Positions 1 to 7,534 of a DNA stretch of 10,829 nucleotides are shown one piece after another. How positions within the stretch are numbered: the stretch's first letter is position 1; every line of letters starts with the position of its first letter. This stretch comes from Gammaproteobacteria bacterium. Lineage in GTDB: Bacteria > Pseudomonadota > Gammaproteobacteria > Pseudomonadales > Pseudohongiellaceae. Under the pieces are notes generated by a model. That model was not told the origin of the DNA, did no database searches, and saw nothing but the letters and a program-made list of their open reading frames with translations. The stretch lies in contig DMJN01000083.1 in NCBI GenBank assembly GCA_003451715.1, forward strand, positions 1 through 10,829. The letters are read 5' to 3'. Made by a program: the position numbers and the translations under genes.

Positions 1-490
1 GAATGCCGCAGAAGAACACCTGCGCGCGCTGGCTCGTAAGGGGGCCATCGAAATGCTTCCTGGAACCTCGCGCGGCATCAAACTACCCATCAACGAGCAA
101 TTGGGCTTGCCTGTCATTGGACAGGTTGCCGCAGGCAGCCCGATCCTGGCGGAAGAATCCATCGCTGATTATTGCGATATCCCCCCGGACTTGTTTTCTC
201 CAAGAGCGGATTATCTACTGACCGTGAAAGGCACCAGCATGATAGACGTCGGCATCTATGAAGATGATCTACTGGCGGTTCACAAAACCGAGCGTGCCAA
301 TAACGGTGATATCGTGGTAGCCAGGATTGATGATGAGGTAACGGTAAAACGCCTGGAAACCAGCAGGAGTAAATACCGGGTGAATCTGATCGCCGAAAAT
401 CCGGACTTTGCACCGATTGAGGTTGATTTGCGTAGCAATGATTTTGCAATCGAAGGAATCAGCGTCGGCATAATACGCAGAAGCGTTTAA
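1..490 (+). CDS. lexA: LexA SOS repressor/autoprotease, 5'-truncated by the window edge
   Basis: LexA represses SOS genes and cleaves itself when RecA filaments form on damaged DNA. Reading starts at base 2; 162 residues are visible and about 40 N-terminal ones lie outside the window, judged against the 202-residue E. coli protein. The first visible residues, NAAEEHL, correspond to the end of the E. coli recognition helix (N41, A42, E44, E45), so the usual CTGT-N8-ACAG operator is predicted. The wing (GTSRGI) follows. The Ala-Gly cleavage site lies in QVAAGSP at bases 131-136. The catalytic serine is in GTSMIDVG (236-238) and the catalytic lysine in EVTVKRL (347-349). Serine and lysine are 37 residues apart, as in E. 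coli. All protease residues are present, so the protein should be functional. An ATG at 53 is internal, because homology continues upstream of it. topA converges from the right; no sulA follows. Confidence 0.96.
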   Translation, partial: NAAEEHLRALARKGAIEMLPGTSRGIKLPINEQLGLPVIGQVAAGSPILAEESIADYCDIPPDLFSPRADYLLTVKGTSMIDVGIYEDDLLAVHKTERANNGDIVVARIDDEVTVKRLETSRSKYRVNLIAENPDFAPIEVDLRSNDFAIEGISVGIIRRSV

Positions 491-496
491 GCTATC

Positions 497-533
497 AGCC
501 CGGACAGTTTCTCGGGTGCTCGAGCAGCGGGCT
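497..533 (+). terminator. Possible lexA terminator hairpin overlapping the topA stop codon
   Basis: A 6-bp inverted repeat, AGCCCG (497-502) and CGGGCT (528-533), lies just after the lexA stop and is followed by the T-rich stretch ATTTCTT on the + strand. The loop holds a GCTCGAGC palindrome (518-525), and a competing CCCG/CGGG pairing (499-502 with 513-516) exists. The right arm includes two bases of the topA TAG stop (532-534). There is no T-run on the minus side, so it is a better terminator candidate for lexA than for topA. The long loop and weak T-tract keep confidence low. Confidence 0.35.
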
Positions 534-3207
534 ATTTCTTATAGGTCTTCTTCGCCTTTGCCGATTTTTTGGCAGGTTTCTTTTCAGGCTTGCTTATGGC
601 CCATTTTCCGTCCTTGTAGAATGCTTTCCAGCCAGTAGCCTTCTTGTTTACTTCACTCTGCACATATTGTTCTTTAGTCTTACGACTGTAGCGAACCAGG
701 GTCTTGTTGCCCTTGTCATCTTCACAGGGCGCATCAAACAAATGAGCGTACTTGGGATCTATTTCTTCCCTATGAGGCAACAACTCTTCCACCAGTGGAG
801 CACGGGTCTCACGATTACGTGGAAATTTACTGGCAGCGAGAAACAAGCCGGAAGCCCCATCTCTTAATACGTAGTGATCTTCGACTGTCTGGCAAATTAA
901 TTCCGGCATGGCGACGGGATCCATCTTGGGCGGTGCTGCCTCCCCACTACGCAGCAGCTTGCGTGTGTTTTTACAGTCTTCGCTGCTGCAACCGAAGTAC
1001 TTTCCAAAGCGGCCGGTTTTCAATTGCATGTCGGCACCACACTTGTCGCATTCGATTACAGGACCGTCGTAACCACGGATCTTGAATTCGCCGACTTCCA
1101 CCTCATAACCGGGGCAATTCGGATTGTTGCCACATACATGCAATTTGCGTTTCTCATCGATCAGGTAGGCATCCATCGCTATATTGCATCGGCTGCAGCG
1201 GTGTTTGTTGCGCAGCTGGATATTTTCCTGAGTCTCTGCTTCCTCGGCGTTATCAGTTCGAATCGCTTCTTCGCCAGGGGTTAGATTAAGCGTACTCTTA
1301 CAGCGCTCTTTCGGTGGCAGCGAATAGCCTGAACAACCCAGAAATACACCGGTGGATGCGGTTCTGATTTGCATGAACCGGCCACATTGCGGACACTGAA
1401 CATCCGTATCGGTCGGGTTGTTGGTTCGCATCCCCCCGTCTTCGACCTCAGCCTTGGCAAGCTGACTGGTGAAACCGGCATAGAATTCATCCAGCAAATT
1501 CTTCCAATTGGTTTCCCCTGTGGCTACCTCGTCCAGCGAGTCTTCCATCTTGGCGGTGAAATCATAATCCATCAGATCGCCGAAACTTTCCAGCAGACGC
1601 TCCGCCACAATATCGCCCATCTTCAGTGCATAGAACCGCTTGTTTTCGATCTTTACATAGCCCCGATCCTGAATCGTGGAAATGATTGAGGCATAAGTTG
1701 ACGGTCGCCCGATATCTCTCTTCTCCAGTTCCTTCACCAGGCTTGCCTCGGTGAATCGTGCCGGCGGTTTGGTGAAGTTCTGAAAGGGTTCCAATTGCTT
1801 CAACTGCAAAATTTCACCGACCTTAACATCGGGCAATACCACATCCTCTTCCTTGGAAGGCATCACTCTCAGGTAGCCATCAAACTGCATGATCCGCCCC
1901 TTGATGCGTAGCTCAAATCGGTCTGCCCGCACCTCTATACTAGTGCTGAGATATTTGGCGGGTGGCATCTGGCAAGCCACGAAAAACTGCCAGATCAGCT
2001 TATAGAGTCGCACCGCGTCTTGTTCCATGCCTTGCAACTGTTCTGAGGCAATACGCAGATCCGTGGGTCGTATCGCTTCGTGAGCCTCCTGGGCTCCTTC
2101 TTTAGAGCTATAAAGAAGTGCTTGCTCTGGCACATATTCGGGTCCGAAGCTGTTGCCGATAAAGTCTCTACACTGGGCAATGGAGTCATCACTCAGATGA
2201 GTAGAATCAGTACGCATGTAAGTAATATAACCAGCCTCATAGAGCCGCTGCGCCATCATCATGGTCTTCTTGACGCCAAATCCCAGCCGGGTGCTTGCAG
2301 CCTGTTGCAGTGTAGAGGTAATCAATGGCGGTTTCGGCTTCGAAGATGTCGGGCGGTCGTTCCGCTTCCGTACATTAAACTCCGCAGCTTCGAGGACTGC
2401 CAGGGCGGTGTCTGTTTGCGCCTTGCTGTTCGGACGAAACTTTTTGTCACCCTCTCTGACTACCTGGAAGCGCAATTGATTGTTGTTACTATTGACCAGC
2501 CTGGCGAAAACTTCCCAGTATTCCTCCGGAGTAAAGGCGCGAATCTCGCGTTCTCTCTCTACAACCAGGCGCACGGCGACAGACTGCACACGACCGGCAG
2601 ACAAGCCTCTCGCGACCTTTGCCCATAGCAAGGGCGATACCATGAAGCCGACCACCCGATCGAGAAAGCGGCGCGCCTGCTGTGCCTCTACATACCGCAT
2701 ATCGAGCTCATTGGGGGCGGAGAAGGCTTCGGTAATTGCCCGCTTGGTAATCTCATTGAAGACTACCCGTTTATAACGGTCCGGGTCGCCGCCGATGGAT
2801 TCCTTCAGGTGCCAGGCAATGGCCTCACCCTCTCTGTCGAGGTCTGTCGCCAGATAAATATTCTCAGCATCCCTGGCCAGCTTCTTGAGTTCGGCTACGA
2901 CCTTCTCCTTGCCCGGGAGAATCTGGTAGTTGGCCTTCCAATTATGCTCGGGATCGATTCCCATTCGAGTCACCAGCTGTTGTTTGGCTTTCTTCTTCTT
3001 ATAGATCGCCTTCTCTTCGGGAGGCATCTTGCGAGTGAGCGCAGCGGCGGCGGCACGCGCCTTGGTATCAATAGTTTTACGATTACCACCGGTGGGCAGG
3101 TCACGAATGTGACCCACGCTGGACTTCACAACGAACTCTGGTCCGAGGTACTTGTTGATAGTTCTGGCCTTGGCAGGCGACTCAACTATTACCAGTGATT
3201 TAGGCAT
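532..3207 (-). CDS. topA: DNA topoisomerase I (type IA, omega protein), complete
   Basis: An 891-residue type IA topoisomerase that relaxes negative supercoils by passing a strand through a transient 5'-phosphotyrosine break. The N-terminal Toprim domain has VIVESPAKA with Glu9 and the acidic TDLDREGE motif (D122, D124, E126), which binds Mg2+. The catalytic tyrosine is Tyr330 in [11 protein letters not shown], followed by Arg332. [15 protein letters not shown] (201-215) and [18 protein letters not shown] (500-517) are family landmarks. Three four-cysteine zinc motifs follow: C605/C608/C625/C636, C671/C674/C692/C698 and C720/C723/C740/C745. Two zinc-ribbon-like C-terminal domains follow (about 765-872), then a lysine-rich tail (873-891) that makes it longer than the 865-residue E. 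coli protein. The ATG start at 3207 matches the conserved N-terminus. The Shine-Dalgarno sequence is weak (AGGA about 16 bases upstream). The gene has its own promoter and is not tightly joined to ilvE. Confidence 0.98.
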   Translation of the reverse strand: MPKSLVIVESPAKARTINKYLGPEFVVKSSVGHIRDLPTGGNRKTIDTKARAAAAALTRKMPPEEKAIYKKKKAKQQLVTRMGIDPEHNWKANYQILPGKEKVVAELKKLARDAENIYLATDLDREGEAIAWHLKESIGGDPDRYKRVVFNEITKRAITEAFSAPNELDMRYVEAQQARRFLDRVVGFMVSPLLWAKVARGLSAGRVQSVAVRLVVEREREIRAFTPEEYWEVFARLVNSNNNQLRFQVVREGDKKFRPNSKAQTDTALAVLEAAEFNVRKRNDRPTSSKPKPPLITSTLQQAASTRLGFGVKKTMMMAQRLYEAGYITYMRTDSTHLSDDSIAQCRDFIGNSFGPEYVPEQALLYSSKEGAQEAHEAIRPTDLRIASEQLQGMEQDAVRLYKLIWQFFVACQMPPAKYLSTSIEVRADRFELRIKGRIMQFDGYLRVMPSKEEDVVLPDVKVGEILQLKQLEPFQNFTKPPARFTEASLVKELEKRDIGRPSTYASIISTIQDRGYVKIENKRFYALKMGDIVAERLLESFGDLMDYDFTAKMEDSLDEVATGETNWKNLLDEFYAGFTSQLAKAEVEDGGMRTNNPTDTDVQCPQCGRFMQIRTASTGVFLGCSGYSLPPKERCKSTLNLTPGEEAIRTDNAEEAETQENIQLRNKHRCSRCNIAMDAYLIDEKRKLHVCGNNPNCPGYEVEVGEFKIRGYDGPVIECDKCGADMQLKTGRFGKYFGCSSEDCKNTRKLLRSGEAAPPKMDPVAMPELICQTVEDHYVLRDGASGLFLAASKFPRNRETRAPLVEELLPHREEIDPKYAHLFDAPCEDDKGNKTLVRYSRKTKEQYVQSEVNKKATGWKAFYKDGKWAISKPEKKPAKKSAKAKKTYKK

Positions 3208-3261
3208 TTGCGCTACTTTTTGGTCCTGTTATCTGGATTATGGCTACCCAAGCAGCGCACA

Positions 3262-3290
3262 TATATAAGGGCAAGTTGCCAGTTGGTCAA
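3262..3290 (-). promoter_or_regulatory. Sigma-70 promoter for topA with palindromic spacer
   Basis: On the minus strand, TTGACC (3285-3290) is followed after exactly 17 bases by TATATA (3262-3267). Both boxes are close to the TTGACA/TATAAT consensus. An A/T-rich stretch (3291-3310, including seven A on the + strand) lies directly upstream and could act as an UP element. The predicted transcript starts near 3255, giving a leader of about 48 bases before the topA ATG. The spacer contains an 11-base palindrome, GGCAAGTTGCC (3270-3280), placed where a repressor would block RNA polymerase. The promoter call is strong by sequence; the operator is inference. Confidence 0.7.
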
Positions 3291-3325
3291 GTTTTCCGTT
3301 AAAAAAATAAGCTTCAGTTCTCACA

Positions 3326-3388
3326 ATTAAGGCGATCAATGCCCCACTGTAATTAGCCGACAGGCCTGTTAATGGGCATATTAAGGCG
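3326..3388. repeat. Direct repeat ATTAAGGCG flanking a structured inverted repeat
   Basis: Two exact copies of ATTAAGGCG (3326-3334 and 3380-3388) are 54 bp apart start to start. Between them lie ATGCCC (3339-3344) and its complement GGGCAT (3374-3379), an inner ATTA/TAAT pair (3352-3355 with 3370-3373), and a perfect 10-base palindrome ACAGGCCTGT (3360-3369). Together they could fold into an interrupted stem of about 41 bases. The block lies upstream of the topA -35 box and downstream of ilvE. It could be a protein-binding region for topA, a 3' UTR structure of ilvE, or chance; nothing here decides which. Confidence 0.45.
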
Positions 3389-3509
3389 GGAGGTTTGTGT
3401 CCGGGAATGATTCAAAATAGCATCAAGCAATCCGCTTTTAGCAGCGAACCAGCTAATAAATCATTGCTGCCCGGCTTAACAGTGTTTCGTTCTGAGGGTT
3501 AATGTGAAA

Positions 3510-3539
3510 CCTACAATCAGTGCCACCTGGCGCTGTAGG
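3510..3539 (-). terminator. Weak hairpin after ilvE, possible terminator
   Basis: CCTACA (3510-3515) pairs with TGTAGG (3534-3539), with an inner GCCA/TGGC pair (3522-3525 with 3528-3531) after an asymmetric bulge. On the minus strand it begins two bases after the ilvE TAA and is followed only by TTTCAC, so the T-tract is poor. It may be a weak terminator or an RNA-protecting stem; read-through into topA cannot be excluded. Confidence 0.35.
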
Positions 3540-3540
3540 C

Positions 3541-4605
3541 TTAGACAGCGACTTCGTGCAACCAGCCAAACTGGTCGCTTAGCTCGCCTTTTTGAATACC
3601 CATCAGAGCATCATACATTTGCTGCATGATTGGTCCAACGGATTGCCCGTCCTGGTAGATAGTATGCCAGACTTCGTCGAACCAGATTTTCCCAACAGGG
3701 GATAGCACTGCTGCCGTTCCACAGGCACCCATTTCCTCGAAGTCTGCAAACTCCTGGCGCAGATCGATGGGGCGCTCTTCGGTCTGCATGCCCAGTGAAT
3801 GCTCTGCGATTTCCATCAGCGAGCGACGTGTGATGCTGGGCAGGATAGCGCCTGAGGCTGGAGTGACTAATTTACCATCTTTCATGGCGATGACGATGTT
3901 CGCAGACCCGGCTTCATCGATGTACCGCCTCTCGGCCGAGTCCAGATACAGCGCCTCGCTGGCTCCCAACTGCTGAGCTTCGCGAGTGGCAAGCAGGCCA
4001 CCTGCATAATTGGCACCAACCTTGAAGCTCCCAGTCCCGTTGGGTGCCGCCCTGTCCATCGCTGAGACCGCCAGGCTGATAACCGCAAGTCCTGCTTCTT
4101 TATAGTAGGGCCCTACCGGTGAAACGAACACGCGGAACTCGAATTGCTGTGCCGGTTTCAGTCCCAGGTTTTCGCCCACACCGATCAGCATGGGCCGTAT
4201 ATATAAAGAAGCACCAGACCCGTAGGGAGGAATCCAGGCATAGTTGGCCCGCACAGTCTCCTCTACTGCCAGGAGAAACAGATTGCCGGGAACCTCTGGC
4301 ATCAGCAGTCGGCCTGCCGCATGATTCATCCGTTCGCTGTTGAGACCGGGGCGAAATAACAAGATGCGGCCGTCCTCCGCTGTCTGTGCCTTCAGACCCT
4401 CGAAACACTGTTGCGCATAATGCAGCGCAGGCGCCCCCTCGTGAATTGCAATAGTTTCTTCGCTGATTAATTCGCCATCGCTCCACTGACCATTTTTATA
4501 AGACGCAGTGAACCTGAAATCAGTCTTGTGATACTGAAATCCAAGTTCTGCCCATTTCAGGTCTTTTTTGATGGCTTTTGCATCCAAGTTCAATTTCCGG
4601 CCCAT
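3541..4605 (-). CDS. ilvE: Branched-chain amino-acid aminotransferase (PLP fold type IV)
   Basis: This enzyme reversibly moves the amino group between glutamate/2-oxoglutarate and Leu, Ile or Val, the last step of branched-chain amino-acid synthesis. The product is 354 residues, normal for the longer (eukaryote/Bacillus-like, ~340-365 aa) subgroup of the family. Landmarks, numbered from the chosen ATG: CFEGLKA (67-73), the motif FRPGLNSERMNHAAGRL with conserved Arg (84-100), the PLP-binding Lys195 in SFKVGANYAGG, Glu231 in DEAGSAN, which contacts the pyridine nitrogen in relatives, and GTAAVLSPVG near the C-terminus. The frame stays open to a GTG at 4716, but those 37 extra residues match nothing in the family, so the ATG at 4605 is preferred although no Shine-Dalgarno precedes it. 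It is cytoplasmic, divergent from tatD and upstream of topA. Substrate preference cannot be read from sequence, but the branched-chain assignment is well supported. Confidence 0.95.
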   Translation of the reverse strand: MGRKLNLDAKAIKKDLKWAELGFQYHKTDFRFTASYKNGQWSDGELISEETIAIHEGAPALHYAQQCFEGLKAQTAEDGRILLFRPGLNSERMNHAAGRLLMPEVPGNLFLLAVEETVRANYAWIPPYGSGASLYIRPMLIGVGENLGLKPAQQFEFRVFVSPVGPYYKEAGLAVISLAVSAMDRAAPNGTGSFKVGANYAGGLLATREAQQLGASEALYLDSAERRYIDEAGSANIVIAMKDGKLVTPASGAILPSITRRSLMEIAEHSLGMQTEERPIDLRQEFADFEEMGACGTAAVLSPVGKIWFDEVWHTIYQDGQSVGPIMQQMYDALMGIQKGELSDQFGWLHEVAV

Positions 4606-4734
4606 ACTACACTGGACGCGTATTATCCGGCATAAATCGCCCAATAGCCAGGCAGGCCGGGCGCTCTCGGCCAAACTGGTTCTGCACCTTAGCTTCATAT
4701 AGACTCTCAGCGCCACTCATAATTGGATTTGTAG
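4606..4734 (+). promoter_or_regulatory. Divergent ilvE-tatD intergenic region
   Basis: These 129 bp must hold the starts of both divergent genes. For tatD the only -10-like box I see is CATAAT (4718-4723), without a matching -35 at the right distance. It would give a leader of only a few bases. The GGCCG/CGGCC inverted repeat (4655-4672) lies near the middle, where one regulator could affect both genes. All of this is weak. Confidence 0.3.
4622..4650 (-). promoter_or_regulatory. Possible ilvE promoter giving a very short leader
   Basis: On the minus strand GATAAT (4622-4627) is a five-of-six match to the -10 box. A poor -35, TGGCTA (4645-4650), lies 17 bases upstream. Transcription would start near 4615, only about 10 bases before the ilvE ATG, which fits the absence of a Shine-Dalgarno there. 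Further upstream is a GC-rich inverted repeat, GGCCG (4655-4659) with CGGCC (4668-4672), that could be an operator or leader stem if a more distal promoter is used. No leader peptide of branched-chain codons is visible. Confidence 0.3.
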
Positions 4735-5541
4735 ATGAAACTGGTCGATATAGGCGCCAACTTGACCCATAAGAGCTTCGAAGCTGACTTCGACCGGGTT
4801 GTTGAGGATGCCACCGCTGCAGGTCTTGTGCATATCATACTGACAGGGACCGATCTGCCCACCAGCAAAGCTGCCCTGGCCCTATCCGAGAATCACCCCG
4901 ACTTGTTCAGCGCCACCGTGGGATATCACCCACACATTGCCGAGAGTGTTAGTACAGCCCATATGGCCGCCGCCACAGAACTGGCTGGCCAGGCACAGGT
5001 GGTGGCGATTGGCGAAACCGGCCTGGATTTTAATCGCAATTACTCCCCCCCTGATCGACAGCTCGCCATATTCGAACGCCATCTGGAGTTGGCGGTGGAA
5101 GTGCAGAAACCCGTCTTTTTGCATCAACGTGACGCTCATGAGGCATTCCATGACTTATTGCGGCGCTACCGACCTCGGTTAAGCGGCGGAGTAGTCCATT
5201 GCTTTACCGATTGTGAAGCCGCGCTGATGGATTATATTGAATTGGATATGCACATCGGGATTACCGGTTGGATCTGTGATGAACGACGCGGAGAGCTTCT
5301 ACAGACCCTGGTGTCAAAAATCCCTGCCGACCGCTTGCTGATCGAAACTGATGCGCCCTATCTGCTTCCCAGATCACTACAGCCCAAGCCACGCTCTCGG
5401 CGCAATGAGCCGAAGTATCTGCTTGAAGTACTGAACACGGTCGCCAGACACCGGCTTGAGGACGCACCGATCCTGGCCAAGCAAACCACGGAAAATGCCA
5501 TGCGACTTTTTGGCCTCAACAATAAGCCGGTGCCTGACTGA
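4735..5541 (+). CDS. tatD: TatD-type metal-dependent DNase
   Basis: A 268-residue TIM-barrel hydrolase of the TatD family. E. coli TatD is a metal-dependent 3'-5' exonuclease implicated in processing damaged DNA. It matches TatD itself better than the paralogues YcfH and YjjV: VVAIGETGLDFNRN, the segment GITGWICDERRG, and LLIETDAPYLLPR followed by SRRNEP are near-identical to E. coli TatD. Predicted metal ligands and catalytic residues are Glu94, His130 (VFLHQRDAHE), His155 (VVHCFT) and Asp206 (ETDAPYL). The N-terminal HxH of YcfH-type members is replaced by DIGANLTH, as in E. coli TatD. The ATG is preceded by a weak GGA seven bases upstream. Despite the name it does not stand next to tatABC here, and the protein is not part of the Tat translocon. 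It diverges from ilvE and converges on the glutaredoxin-like gene with a 47-bp gap that holds no clear terminator. Confidence 0.95.
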   Translation: MKLVDIGANLTHKSFEADFDRVVEDATAAGLVHIILTGTDLPTSKAALALSENHPDLFSATVGYHPHIAESVSTAHMAAATELAGQAQVVAIGETGLDFNRNYSPPDRQLAIFERHLELAVEVQKPVFLHQRDAHEAFHDLLRRYRPRLSGGVVHCFTDCEAALMDYIELDMHIGITGWICDERRGELLQTLVSKIPADRLLIETDAPYLLPRSLQPKPRSRRNEPKYLLEVLNTVARHRLEDAPILAKQTTENAMRLFGLNNKPVPD

Positions 5542-5588
5542 TTCGTCTACCGCTTTACTATCCCGAAACCAGACAGGAGCTTCTGAAC

Positions 5589-5822
5589 TCAAATCAGTGT
5601 GAGCAGATCCGCCAGATGAAACGGCCAGCCTCTCTCCTCGAGGGTTAGTGCATTTTTTACAACAGGAATACGGATTCCGTATCGCTCTACAAGCGAGGCA
5701 TCCGCGGCAATATCCACCGACTCGAGGATGAATTCGTGGCGTGCTTGCAATTCCTGCAGCAGAACTTCCGCTTGCTTGCAGAGATGGCAACTGTCCGTCG
5801 TATAGAAAATCAACGTCTGCAT
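5589..5822 (-). CDS. Small glutaredoxin-like thiol protein (DUF836/PF05768 type)
   Basis: A 77-residue single-domain thioredoxin-fold protein. It opens with a beta strand (TLIFYTTDSCHLC) ending in the redox motif CHLC. The second strand FILESVDI follows, then the family cis-proline in GIRIPVV, and a final strand-helix with WPFHLADLLTLI. Size and order fit the short glutaredoxin family rather than thioredoxin. Its likely role is cytoplasmic thiol-disulphide exchange; the partner is unknown. The ATG at 5822 is chosen because it directly precedes the first strand. A TTG at 5879 would add 19 unrelated residues overlapping the upstream gene. No clear Shine-Dalgarno precedes it. It starts 28 bp after the gdhB-type stop on the same strand with no terminator between, so co-transcription is likely. 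Confidence 0.85.
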   Translation of the reverse strand: MQTLIFYTTDSCHLCKQAEVLLQELQARHEFILESVDIAADASLVERYGIRIPVVKNALTLEERGWPFHLADLLTLI

Positions 5823-5850
5823 AAGGCGAAGCTGGACATGATGTACTGCA

Positions 5851-7534
5851 CTAATCTTTGCGGGCAGTCGCTTGCGCAAGGGTCAACAGCTCCCGCATCG
5901 CCACCGAAAACATCGCATAATCCGGCTGCGATTCGCCCTGCAATTGCGTCAGCATATTGTTTGCTCTGGCGATAGGCACTGCATTATCCGTAACCCATTT
6001 CGCTACGCGTGTGGGCGCCCTTCCACGGCGTGATGCTGACTTGACCACATTATCGGTTAAGGCCCGCTGTTGCCAGGCAAGATCGTCCAAGTAGGTTTCT
6101 CGGGCCTGGGCTTGCCAGTAGTTGGCAACCGGTAGCAGGTTGATTATCTTGCCCAGCCAATTCAACTGTAGCTGCTCACCGATAGCGTAGTAGATGTCCA
6201 CAACATTTCCCAGCGGTTCGCCACTGGCATGACTGATCTCGATGAAGCTGGTGGCCGGGAACAGGAAATCACTCCTGCAAATTTCCATCGCCAGCGTGTC
6301 CGGTACACCGTTTTCGGTCAGATGCGCATGTTTTTCCTGAAACATCAGTGCGTAATCGGGTGGCAGCTTAGCGGGTAGCATGCGGCGAAACTTATTGACC
6401 CTGCTGGCGAAGAATTTGACTTCCTCGGCAAGCGTCAGATTAGAGCGGCGATTGCGCAACAACCAACGGGTAACCCGCCTGATCAAGCGGGATACCATTA
6501 CGGCCTGAGTAGCGGCGGCAATCTTGTAATCGAGTTCCTCTATTACCCGTAACTGGTCTTGCACTTGAAAAACATCACGGGCAATGACGGCCGCCTTTAC
6601 CACCTCTGCAAGTGAGGACGCCGTGGAAACCACCATTCTGTAAATAAAACTGGGGCCTAGCAGATTTACTATGGAGTTGGCGAGCTGCGTTGCAACAATT
6701 TCACGGCGCAGAGCATGGGTCTGGATTGTGGATTTGTAGGGCTGGATCAGCTTGCTTGGAAATGCACCGTACAGGCAAGGCAACAGGTAGGCATCATCGA
6801 GATATTCCACATCGGCCAGTTCCGCTTTCAAATGCATCTTCATATAGGAGGTGATGACTGATATCTCCGGCCGCGTGAGATAAAGTTCTTTGGAGGCGCG
6901 TTCTTCCAGCTGTTCCTTGTCTGGTAGAAATTCCAGGCCATGGTCGAGGCCTGCATGTTTTTCCAGGTAAGAGATCAGGTCCGCGTACTCCTTATGACGA
7001 ACATCCACCTGAGTCTGTGCAATGCCAATAGCCTGAACCTGGCTGTAGTTGTTTGCCAGCACCAACTCGGCGACTTCATCGGTCATAGATCGCAGCAGGA
7101 AATTCCGGCGCCGCTCGGTTAATCGATTCTTCGACTGAAGATCGTTCAGTAAGATCTTTATGTTTACTTCGTGATCAGAACAACCCACACCTGACGAGTT
7201 GTCGATAAAGTCAGTCAATGAGACACCCCCCCGCAAGCCGTACTCCACCCGTGCTGCCTGAGTCAGCCCAAGATTGCCCCCTTCGCCTATCACTTTGCAG
7301 CGCAGTTCACTGCCATTCACCCTGAGCGCATCATGGGTCTTGTTTCCCTCTGCTGCATTATTTTCACTACTGGCCTTGACGTAGGTTCCAATACCGCCAT
7401 TCCAGATCAGGTCTACCGGGCTCTTAAGCAACAGCCTGATAAGCTGATCGGGAGTGACATTGCCCTTTTCAATCCCGAACCTCACCTGCATCTGCTTCGT
7501 GACTGCAATGGATTTAACGCTACGAGGAAAGACC
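5851..7534 (-). CDS. gdhB: GdhB C-terminal part, after the frameshift
   Basis: In the shifted frame, homology begins at VFPRSVKSIAV, directly continuing the lost frame, and runs to the TAG at 5851. The first ATG in this frame is at 7489-7491 (MQVRFGIEKG). It is internal to the family protein and has no convincing Shine-Dalgarno, so I do not regard it as a real start. The piece completes the catalytic domain with PVDLIWNGGIGTYVKAS, KVIGEGGNLGLTQAARVEYG and DCSDHEVN-like GCSDHEVNIKILL. It then continues as the mostly helical C-terminal domain typical of the class (TRPEISVITSYMKMHLK, LRREIVATQLANSIVN, LDDLAWQQRALT). It ends shortly after MFSVAMRELLTLAQ, matching the usual C-terminus. No second disruption is visible. 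Confidence 0.85.

Larger units (their letters stand above)
3208..3540. other. 333-bp intergenic region between ilvE and topA
   Basis: Both flanking genes are on the minus strand, so this stretch holds the ilvE 3' end and the topA regulatory region. It contains the topA promoter (3262-3290), a structured inverted repeat flanked by two copies of ATTAAGGCG (3326-3388), and a weak hairpin next to the ilvE stop (3510-3539). A 31-codon + strand ORF (3407-3502) has a poorly placed Shine-Dalgarno and no recognisable product. No tRNA, LexA box or convincing protein gene is seen. Confidence 0.7.

Noticed and set aside
2080..2628. 182-codon open frame on the + strand inside topA
   Set aside because: It lies wholly antisense to conserved topA codons, has no start signal and its product has no recognisable domain; it is a shadow of the real gene.
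3347..3363. LexA-box-like CTGT...ACAG upstream of topA
   Set aside because: The spacing between CTGT and ACAG is nine bases; the gammaproteobacterial LexA operator needs eight. The right half also belongs to the separate ACAGGCCTGT palindrome.
4100..4486. 128-codon minus-strand frame overlapping ilvE out of phase
   Set aside because: Same strand but a different frame within conserved ilvE codons; its product is low-complexity Arg/Gly/Ser-rich with no family resemblance.
4606..4716. 37-residue N-terminal extension of ilvE from GTG 4716
   Set aside because: The added residues (rich in Arg, Cys, Leu) do not resemble any aminotransferase N-terminus, and the region is needed for the divergent promoters.
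5377..5790. 137-codon minus-strand frame spanning the tatD 3' end and the glutaredoxin-like gene
   Set aside because: It covers two well-supported genes in other frames and has no motif or start signal of its own.
5823..5879. 19-residue extension of the glutaredoxin-like protein from TTG 5879
   Set aside because: It would overlap the end of the upstream gene with a rare start codon and precede the natural first strand of the fold; the ATG at 5822 is a better start.
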